From JACCQS01 sp963766765 (lineage in GTDB: Bacteria > Actinomycetota > Actinomycetes > Mycobacteriales > Geodermatophilaceae), in assembly GCA_963766765.1 (NCBI GenBank), contig CAVYBR010000002.1, positions 1-64,000 on the forward strand: a DNA stretch of 64,000 bases, given 5' to 3'. A program made the translations under genes and the position numbers. Below, in pieces: positions 18,034 through 24,153 of the stretch (its first letter is position 1; each line of letters starts with the position of its first letter). A model generated the notes under the pieces. That model made no database searches and was not told the DNA's origin. It saw nothing but the letters and a program-made list of their open reading frames with translations.

Positions 18034-18240
18034 GTGGTGTTGAACGGCGCGGAAGGCATGGCGGACCTACTCGGGAAGGCGTTGACGATGGGCGGCGCCG
18101 GGCTCGGGCTCGCCAGGAGCCTCATGTCCTCCATCCAAGGATCCGGCGACGATTCTCGAATCGGTCAAACCCCGCCGGCCGCTGCGGTCAACGACAAGGC
18201 CCCGCAGACCGCCGAGGTGTCAGCAGCCCGCGAGACATAG
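18034..18240 (+). CDS. Possible small ORF (68 codons), unknown
   Basis: The 330 bp between the permease and the PBP gene hold only this open frame, starting at GTG 18034/18037 or ATG 18058. It encodes a short hydrophobic stretch (KALTMGGAGLGLARSLMSS) and a polar tail. No good Shine-Dalgarno is visible and I recognise no family. It may not be translated. Confidence 0.25.
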   Translation: MVLNGAEGMADLLGKALTMGGAGLGLARSLMSSIQGSGDDSRIGQTPPAAAVNDKAPQTAEVSAARET

Positions 18241-18311
18241 CGCAGCCGCCGCACTGAGTGGGCCGCAGGGTCATCGGAGTGGCCAGCCGCGCCTGTGTCA
18301 GGGTGGGAATC

Positions 18312-20192
18312 ATGTCTCGTCGGCTTTGCGCTGCGCTGCTCGTCAGCGCCACTGTGCTCCTCGCGGGTTGTTCGGACGTTGATGAACGGGAGCACGCTGC
18401 CCGCAATGCGGCGAATGCGTACCTGAATGCCTGGGCGAGTGGGCAGCTGACGGAGGCTGCCGATCGGACGGACAACAGTGCTGCGGCCCTGCTGAACCTG
18501 CGCGCCGTGGCGTCGTCCATGGGGTTCGGCGAGGGAGAGCAACCGCTGCAGACGACGGTGGACGCGGTCCGCCTGACCGATGGCGGTGCGACGGTCAGCT
18601 ACACCGCGACCTGGGCGTTCGACGCTGCTCCCGACTGGACCTATGGCGCCGAACTGGAGTTGACCGCAGAGGAGGGCGAGGCCCTGACCGTCGTCTGGGC
18701 AGCATCGGCGATTCACCCTGACCTCAGGGACGGCGAAACCGTCGAGTGGAGCCGCGGCCTGGCCGAACGCGCGTCCATTCTCGACGCTGCCGGCAATCCC
18801 CTCTTCGTCCCCACCCCGGTCGTGGCAGTCGGCGTGGATCCCGGTCGGGTCACGGATCTGCCCGCTCTCGCCGCGACCCTGGCCTCAACGCTGGGGGTCT
18901 CGGCTGAGGAGATCGTCGCCAATGTGTCCGCCACCCAGCCTGGCCAGTTCGTGCCGGTGATCACGTTGCGCCGCCCCGACTACGACGCCGTGCGCCCTGC
19001 GATCGTCGACCTGCCAGGGACCGTGTTCCGTGAGCAAACCCGGCAACTCGCGCCGACCGCGCGCTTTGCTCTCGGTGTCCTTGGCCGGGTCGGTGACGCG
19101 ACAGCCGAGATCCTCGAGGAGGCCGGAGACGACTACGCACCCGGCGACCAGTTGGGCACGTCTGGCCTGCAGCGCGCTTACCAGGCGAGGCTTGCTGGAA
19201 GGCCAGGACTGACTGTCGAGGCCGTTGGCGCTGACGGGACGCGGCGCGATCTCGAACGCATCGAGCCGGAGCCGGGGACCCCCATCCAGGTAACCCTCGA
19301 CACAGCGACCCAGAACGCCGCTGAAGCGGCGGTTGCCAGCCGCTCCGAGCCGACGCACATGGTTGTTGTTCGGCCAGGGAGCGGTGAGATCCTCGCCGTC
19401 AGCTCGAACGCGGCTGCCAACCCGGGCAACGCACTGGTCGGCCAGTACCCGGCCGGTTCATCTTTCAAGATCATCACTGGCTCGGCGCTGCTCGAGAACG
19501 GGGTCGTCGAGGTCGATACACCGGTGGCCTGCCCGGGCACCGTCGCCATCGGCGGAAAGACGTTCCACAACGAGGACGAGTTCGACCTGGGCACGGTGCC
19601 CTTCCTGACCTCGTTCGCCGAGTCGTGCAACACCACCTTCACGACCGCTGCTCAGCAGCTTCCGGCCGGCGCCTTGGAAGCCGCGGCCACGAGCTTGGGT
19701 ATCGGCGCCACGTGGGACCTGCCGGTCAATGTGTTCTCCGGAGAGCTTCCGGCGCCGGCCGACGCGGTTGAGTTGTCTGCTGATGCGATCGGTCAGGGAA
19801 GAGTGCTGGTGAGTCCCTTCGCGATGGCATTGGTGAGTGCGACCGCTGCGACGGGTGTGGTTCCCGTCCCCTCGCTGCTCGCCGACGCCGAGCCCGCCGG
19901 TCGATCACCTGACGGCCCTTCCGCGGAGGTCATCTCAGCACTGCAGCAACTGATGCGCGAGGTCGTGCTGACCGGCACCGGCGAGGCGCTCAATGACCGC
20001 GGTGACGTCTACGGCAAGACCGGCACCGCGGAGTTCGGCACCGAAGTCCCGCCCCAGGCACACGGGTGGTTCGTCGGTTACCGGCCCGATGCCGCCGGCG
20101 GCCTCGCCTTCTCCGTCCTCGTCGAGAACGGCCAGCACAGCCGCACCAGCGCCGTACCGGTGGCCGACGCCTTCCTTGCCAACCTCGGCTGA
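18312..20192 (+). CDS. Penicillin-binding lipoprotein (class B PBP, transpeptidase)
   Basis: Peptidoglycan DD-transpeptidase anchored as a lipoprotein. Signal peptide with lipobox LLAGC: mature N-terminal Cys at about residue 21. Then an NTF2-like (MecA-N type) domain (about 25-140), a dimerisation domain, and the transpeptidase domain with SSFK (catalytic Ser, in YPAGSSFKII), SCN (ESCNTTF) and KTG (YGKTGTAEF). The 626-residue length fits the M. tuberculosis homologue Rv2864c, which lies in the same position downstream of ispG. ATG 18312 is chosen because it begins the signal peptide. Confidence 0.93.
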   Translation: MSRRLCAALLVSATVLLAGCSDVDEREHAARNAANAYLNAWASGQLTEAADRTDNSAAALLNLRAVASSMGFGEGEQPLQTTVDAVRLTDGGATVSYTATWAFDAAPDWTYGAELELTAEEGEALTVVWAASAIHPDLRDGETVEWSRGLAERASILDAAGNPLFVPTPVVAVGVDPGRVTDLPALAATLASTLGVSAEEIVANVSATQPGQFVPVITLRRPDYDAVRPAIVDLPGTVFREQTRQLAPTARFALGVLGRVGDATAEILEEAGDDYAPGDQLGTSGLQRAYQARLAGRPGLTVEAVGADGTRRDLERIEPEPGTPIQVTLDTATQNAAEAAVASRSEPTHMVVVRPGSGEILAVSSNAAANPGNALVGQYPAGSSFKIITGSALLENGVVEVDTPVACPGTVAIGGKTFHNEDEFDLGTVPFLTSFAESCNTTFTTAAQQLPAGALEAAATSLGIGATWDLPVNVFSGELPAPADAVELSADAIGQGRVLVSPFAMALVSATAATGVVPVPSLLADAEPAGRSPDGPSAEVISALQQLMREVVLTGTGEALNDRGDVYGKTGTAEFGTEVPPQAHGWFVGYRPDAAGGLAFSVLVENGQHSRTSAVPVADAFLANLG

Positions 20193-20226
20193 GGGCGCCA
20201 ATGGCGGCGGGGAACGCCACCAAGTC

Positions 20227-20868
20227 CTAGCCGTCAGTGATCGTGATCCGCACCGCGCGCGCGTTCTCGCCGGCCTCGATGAGGGTCTTGTGGCGTGGAT
20301 CGCCGACGTCCAGCCATGGACCTCTGGGCAGTGCGGCCAGCCTGGCCAGGCGCGGATCGGCCAATGCGGTGGCGATCAAGTGTCGATCCCCACCGGTCAC
20401 CAAGGCGCTCAGCGCCGCCGCCTCGGGCGCGATGATTCGTATTGCAACCTCTACGGCCGAGCCGACCAAAGCCGAGGCCTGGTTGTCCCGCCGGCGAGCG
20501 AAGCGTTGCTGACTGGTGCCGCCTGCGGCTGTCCGGCCCTGGACGTAGCGCGTACCGACCTTCGACGCCGTGAGTGTGCCCGCCTTGAAGACTCCGGCGG
20601 CATAGCCGCCCCGACGGATCAGCAGCACTGCGAAGCGACGCTCACGCAGCGCGTGCTCGATCAGAGCCTGCCAGGGATCGGCTGCGTCGTCCCGCAGTGG
20701 CGGAAATGGCACTTCGCAAGACACCACCGAGCCATCTGTCGCGCGCGCGTCGACGCCGAGCGCACTTGCGGCGACTTCGGCCCCGCCGTGCCGTGCCGTG
20801 AAGCGTTCGAACCAGCCGGCCAGGCGCTCTGGCTCGACCAGCACCGTACGAGTCCCGGTCTCGGCCAT
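20227..20868 (-). CDS. acVLRF1-type peptidyl-tRNA hydrolase-like protein
   Basis: A 213-residue protein resembling the actinobacterial branch of the VLRF1 (Vms1-like release factor) family. VLRF1 domains are eRF1-like folds that cleave peptidyl-tRNA on stalled ribosomes. A GxxQ catalytic-type loop is visible in GGTSQQRFARRRDNQ (Gln120), preceded by RRGGYAAGVF. It heads no other rescue gene here; the next genes downstream on this strand are none, and upstream are the ferritin-like gene and a Tat lipoprotein. Function on stalled ribosomes is inference from the eukaryotic family. Confidence 0.8.
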   Translation of the reverse strand: MAETGTRTVLVEPERLAGWFERFTARHGGAEVAASALGVDARATDGSVVSCEVPFPPLRDDAADPWQALIEHALRERRFAVLLIRRGGYAAGVFKAGTLTASKVGTRYVQGRTAAGGTSQQRFARRRDNQASALVGSAVEVAIRIIAPEAAALSALVTGGDRHLIATALADPRLARLAALPRGPWLDVGDPRHKTLIEAGENARAVRITITDG

Positions 20869-20869
20869 C

Positions 20870-21301
20870 TCAGAGACCGGGAAACTCGGGACTGGCTGGT
20901 GTGGTCCCGGACTGTTGGTGCCAGTAGGTCTGGCGCAGTGCGGCGTCGGTGAGAGCGGCCAGCGCGAACGCCTTGACGCGCTGCGCGTCGGCTCGGGCTA
21001 GTGCGAATGCGTATCCCTCGGCCACCCCACCCTCCAGGACCGCGGCGAGCCGAAGGCCGCCGGTCGCGTCAGCGACGGGAAAGGGCAGTTCGTAATTTGC
21101 CTCTGCCGGATCCGGCTCGGCGCCACGCAGCCGGATCAGGTCCGCGAGGTCGTCCCGGCTGGCCCGGTGTGCAGCATCCATGTCGCGGACGCCCTGCCGG
21201 AAGTCAGGCGGCAGCGCCGCACCGACTACCCCGTACCCCCAGATCGCGCTGTGTTCGGCCCGCAGCGCCGCCTGCAATCCGTCGAGTTCTGGAGTGCTCA
21301 C
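20870..21301 (-). CDS. Ferritin-like domain protein (DUF4439)
   Basis: A 143-residue helical protein. The first helix EHSAIWGYGVVGAAL, the second with AHRASRDDLADLI, then EGGVAEGYAFALARAD and a final helix match the four-helix DUF4439 ferritin-like domain. Whether it binds iron is not clear because only some of the usual Glu/His ligands are evident. ATG 21301 overlaps the stop of the Tat lipoprotein gene upstream (ATGA). Confidence 0.82.
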   Translation of the reverse strand: MSTPELDGLQAALRAEHSAIWGYGVVGAALPPDFRQGVRDMDAAHRASRDDLADLIRLRGAEPDPAEANYELPFPVADATGGLRLAAVLEGGVAEGYAFALARADAQRVKAFALAALTDAALRQTYWHQQSGTTPASPEFPGL

Positions 21302-21828
21302 AGGCCGAGCAATCGGGAATGGCAGGCAGTGCTGGCCGCACAGCTGCCGAGCAGGGCCGCGAGCTCGCCGGCGGCTCCCAACGCCGCTGCCCGCAATGCG
21401 TCTGCCGCCGCGCTGACCGCTCGGGCGAGATCGGCCTGTGCGGTGACGGCATCCGGGGGCGGGGGCGACACCGGTGGCGCGGAGGAGGGACCCGCGGATC
21501 CGGATGGTTCCGAGCTCGACTCGGCAGCCACCTGGGCCGCGGCGGCCGGTACCGCGGCGAGCAAGGCGTCGGTGTGCGCCGCGGATTGCGCCTGGAGGTC
21601 GGACAGCGCCGGACCGAGATCCGGGAAAGCCGACACGGTCTGCGCATAGGTCGCCAACAGTTGTTGCTGGCCCAGCAAGACGGGAATGAGCGCTTCGATG
21701 GGGGCAGGTGTCGCGGTGGTGTCCGTCGCGACTGCCTCGCAGCCCGTGACCCCCACCGACAATGCTGCGGCGGTCACGGCCGCACCGCCGGCCAGAAGCA
21801 GGCTGCGCCGGGAGAGCAGATCGTTCAC
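21298..21828 (-). CDS. Tat-exported lipoprotein, helical (ferritin-like-associated)
   Basis: GTG 21828 starts a 176-residue protein with a twin-arginine signal (LLSRRSLLLAGGAA) and a lipobox ending VTGC, so it is probably folded in the cytoplasm, exported by Tat and lipid-anchored. After a Thr/Pro linker come Ala-rich helices with an inserted Ser/Pro linker (about 110-135). Its partner downstream is a cytoplasmic ferritin-like protein; the two halves together look like a duplicated helical-bundle system. Function unknown. The frame is open to 21912, but the signal sequence fixes the start. Confidence 0.75.
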   Translation of the reverse strand: MNDLLSRRSLLLAGGAAVTAAALSVGVTGCEAVATDTTATPAPIEALIPVLLGQQQLLATYAQTVSAFPDLGPALSDLQAQSAAHTDALLAAVPAAAAQVAAESSSEPSGSAGPSSAPPVSPPPPDAVTAQADLARAVSAAADALRAAALGAAGELAALLGSCAASTACHSRLLGL

Positions 21829-21938
21829 GCTCGGCAGTCTGTCAGTCGGCCCTGCGGGCCGGGCAACGGTAACCTTGGCAATGGGACGGACCGAGCGCAT
21901 CGTCCACGACAACTGCAGATGACAAGGAGGCCGACGAA

Positions 21939-22577
21939 TTGAGCGCCAAGAGCGCGGGATCGGCCGCGACCCAGGATCGCCTGTCGGCGTTGGTGTCTCC
22001 GGTTATCCGAGCGGCCGGGTACGACCTCGAGGATCTGGTTCTCACGCCGATGGGTCGGCGCAGTCTGCTGCGAGTTGTCATCGACCGCGACGAGGGGATC
22101 TCCCTCGACGATGTCGCCGGGCTGTCCCGAGCAGTGGCCGAAGTCCTGGATGAAGACGAAGGCGTGATCGGCAAATCCCCGTACGTGCTCGAGGTGACCT
22201 CGCCCGGAGTCGACCGGCCGCTCACCGAACCCAGACACTGGCGCCGGGCAATCGGCCGCTTGGTCGAAGTCACAGTTCGGGAGGGCAGTTCGGCCGGTGC
22301 AGGTCCGAGCGAGGCTCTCGTTCGCGGGCGGATCAGCGCGTTCGACGGCGTGACGCTCACGCTGAACTGCGACGGCGTCGAGCAGGAGCTGCCACTGGGT
22401 GATCTGGGTCCCGGACGAGTGCAACTGGAGTTCAATCGCCCCGGCGAGGGCGGCGACGACAAGTCCGCACGGCCGCAGCGACAGCACAAGAAGGGGCGTC
22501 GCGGCTCGGACCGCGCCCTCCTCCGCGGAGGAAAAATGAATACTGACGACGCACTCTCCTCCGCGGAGGAAAAATGA
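21939..22577 (+). CDS. rimP: Ribosome maturation factor RimP
   Basis: RimP assists 30S subunit maturation. The 212-residue protein has the N-terminal domain (VSPVIRAAGYDLEDL, VIDRDEGISLDDVAGLSR), the hinge LEVTSPGVDRPLTEPRHW, and the C-terminal SH3-like domain ending near QLEFNR. The rest is a basic tail. The TTG at 21939 follows an AAGGAGG Shine-Dalgarno. The last 20 codons lie in a 38-bp tandem repeat, and the stop codon is the TGA inside the ATGA of the second copy. Without the repeats the frame would run directly into nusA. Confidence 0.94.
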   Translation: MSAKSAGSAATQDRLSALVSPVIRAAGYDLEDLVLTPMGRRSLLRVVIDRDEGISLDDVAGLSRAVAEVLDEDEGVIGKSPYVLEVTSPGVDRPLTEPRHWRRAIGRLVEVTVREGSSAGAGPSEALVRGRISAFDGVTLTLNCDGVEQELPLGDLGPGRVQLEFNRPGEGGDDKSARPQRQHKKGRRGSDRALLRGGKMNTDDALSSAEEK

Positions 22578-22615
22578 ATACTGACGACGCACTCTCCTCC
22601 GCGGAGGAACAGTGA
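22518..22615 (+). repeat. 38-bp tandem repeats duplicating the nusA ribosome-binding/start region
   Basis: Two identical 38-bp copies (22518-22555, 22556-22593) are followed by a diverged third copy from 22594 that is the real nusA start. Each copy begins with the perfect palindrome TCCTCCGCGGAGGA, whose right half is a consensus Shine-Dalgarno, and then an ATG (GTG in the third). Successive frames overlap as ATGA, ATGA/GTGA. Copy 1's ATG (22536) is in the rimP frame. Copy 2's ATG (22574) opens a 13-residue ORF, MNTDDALSSAEEQ, that ends at 22615 inside the nusA start codon. Confidence 0.93.
22574..22615 (+). CDS. 13-codon ORF between rimP and nusA
   Basis: ATG 22574 overlaps the rimP stop (ATGA), and its own TGA overlaps the nusA GTG (GTGA). 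It has a GGAGG four bases upstream of the ATG, as good a site as that of nusA. It probably serves translational coupling rather than making a functional peptide; this is inference. Confidence 0.5.
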   Translation: MNTDDALSSAEEQ

Positions 22616-23643
22616 ATATCGACATCAGCGCTCTGCGGGGCATCGAGCGCGAGAAGGGCATCTCGTTCTCGACGGTGGTCGAGGCCATCGAGTCCGCGTT
22701 GCTGACGGCCTACCGGCACAAGGAAGGTGCCGAGGCGCATGCGCGCGTCCTGGTCGACCGCAAGAGCGGCGAGGTCTCGGTCTTCGCCCAGGAGATCGGC
22801 CCGGACGGCACGATCATCCGGGAGTACGACGACACGCCGAGTGGCTTCGGCCGTATCGCCGCCAGCACGGCGCGGCAGGTCATCCTGCAGCGGTTGCGCG
22901 ATGCCGAGGACGAGAACAACTTCGGTGAGTTCTCCGGGCGCGAGGGAGACCTGGTCGGCGGTGTGGTCCAGGTCCACCGCGGACGCAACGAACGCGGCAT
23001 CGTGGTTGTCGATATCGGCAAGTTCGAGGCCATTCTCCCGGCGGCCGAGCAGGTGCCCGGAGAGGACTACAGCCACGGGTCGCGGCTGAAGTGCTACGTC
23101 GTGTCGGTGACCAGGACCCCTCGCGGGCCGCAGGTCATGGTCAGCCGCCGCCACCCGAACCTGATTCGAAAGCTCTTCGCGCTGGAGGTCCCGGAGATCG
23201 CCGACGGCAGCGTGCTGATCCCGGCCGTCGCGCGTGAGGCGGGACACCGCACCAAGATTGCCGTCTACACGAAGGTGGAGGGACTCAACGCCAAGGGCGC
23301 CTGCATCGGTCCGGTCGGTCAGCGGGTACGCAACGTGATGAGCGAACTGCACGGGGAGAAGATCGACATCGTCGACTACTCCGAAGATCCTGCCGAGTTT
23401 GTCGGACATGCCCTTTCGCCGGCCCGGGTGCTCGACGTCCAGGTGGTCGACGCAGAGGCGAAGGCTGCACGCGTCGTCGTACCGGACTTCCAGTTGTCGC
23501 TGGCCATCGGGAAGGAGGGGCAGAACGCGCGGCTCGCCGCCCGGCTGACGGGCTGGCGGATCGACATCCGGAGCGACGCGCAGCCCGAGCCAGACCCCGA
23601 TGGCTCGCCGGACGACGAGGAGGCCGGCCCCCCTCGGGTCTGA
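22612..23643 (+). CDS. nusA: Transcription termination/antitermination factor NusA
   Basis: RNA-polymerase-associated elongation factor. The 343-residue protein has the N-terminal RNAP-binding domain (1-~125), an S1 domain (GDLVGGVVQVHRGRNERGIV onward), and two KH domains (TKVEGLNAKGACIGPVGQRV; SLAIGKEGQNARLAARLTGW). It lacks the extra C-terminal repeats of proteobacterial NusA, as is normal in actinobacteria. The start is GTG 22612 with GGAGG four bases upstream. Coupled to upstream mini-ORFs as described for the repeat. Confidence 0.96.
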   Translation: MNIDISALRGIEREKGISFSTVVEAIESALLTAYRHKEGAEAHARVLVDRKSGEVSVFAQEIGPDGTIIREYDDTPSGFGRIAASTARQVILQRLRDAEDENNFGEFSGREGDLVGGVVQVHRGRNERGIVVVDIGKFEAILPAAEQVPGEDYSHGSRLKCYVVSVTRTPRGPQVMVSRRHPNLIRKLFALEVPEIADGSVLIPAVAREAGHRTKIAVYTKVEGLNAKGACIGPVGQRVRNVMSELHGEKIDIVDYSEDPAEFVGHALSPARVLDVQVVDAEAKAARVVVPDFQLSLAIGKEGQNARLAARLTGWRIDIRSDAQPEPDPDGSPDDEEAGPPRV

Positions 23644-23682
23644 GCCGGCGTGCGCCTGGCAGCAGCATCGGACGGGTCAGGC

Positions 23683-23688
23683 TAGACT
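23683..23688 (+). promoter_or_regulatory. -10 box for a near-leaderless ylxR transcript
   Basis: TAGACT lies 5 nt before the ylxR ATG, so a transcript started here would begin at or next to the start codon. This suggests an internal promoter in the nusA-infB operon. Confidence 0.4.
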
Positions 23689-23693
23689 GGACG

Positions 23694-23996
23694 ATGGCCG
23701 ATCGAGTGATTCCGGTACGCACATGTGTGGGATGCCGGCAGCGTTCGTCGATCAGCGAGTTGTTGCGCGTCGTGGCGGTGGATGGGGCGGTGGTCCCGGA
23801 CCCGCAGCGCAGACACGTCGGCCGAGGGGCATCACTGCATCCTCGGGCTGCCTGTCTGGAACACGCCGAGCGACGGCGAGCGTTCGGACGAGCACTTCGG
23901 GTTTCCGGAATCCTGTCGACAGAGGAGCTCAGGGGCTACCTTGCCGACCGGCTCGGCCAAGCACCTCCAGCACACCATGCACCTCCAGAACACTGA
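23694..23996 (+). CDS. ylxR: YlxR/RnpM family RNA-binding protein (DUF448)
   Basis: A 100-residue protein with the family motif PVRTCVGCRQRSS near the N-terminus and GRGASLHPRAACLEHA in the centre. In Firmicutes this protein binds RNase P RNA and modulates it (RnpM). It sits between nusA and infB as in nearly all bacteria that have it. Confidence 0.93.
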   Translation: MADRVIPVRTCVGCRQRSSISELLRVVAVDGAVVPDPQRRHVGRGASLHPRAACLEHAERRRAFGRALRVSGILSTEELRGYLADRLGQAPPAHHAPPEH

Positions 23997-24008
23997 ACAG
24001 CACAGAAA

Positions 24009-24036
24009 GCGCGCACGGACATCAGGGTCCGCGCGC
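24009..24036 (+). promoter_or_regulatory. Stem-loop in the infB leader
   Basis: GCGCG(CA)CGGAC pairs with GTCCGCGCGC around ATCAGG: a 10-bp GC stem with a 2-nt bulge, about 120 nt before the infB start. It could act as an attenuator or processing site; no T-run follows. Confidence 0.4.
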
Positions 24037-24153
24037 CCGTCGAGAGCAGGCATTTCTCGGATGAGCACCCAGTGAAGAACCACCCGTGATCATGTTCCAT
24101 CCGTAACCACGAGGTCGAGCGGGCAGCCGCCGCCTCACTCATGAGGAGTCCCG

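Noticed and set aside
18058..18240. Small ORF read as a toxin or holin-like peptide
   Set aside because: One weakly hydrophobic stretch only, no Shine-Dalgarno, no partner; listed only as a possible ORF.
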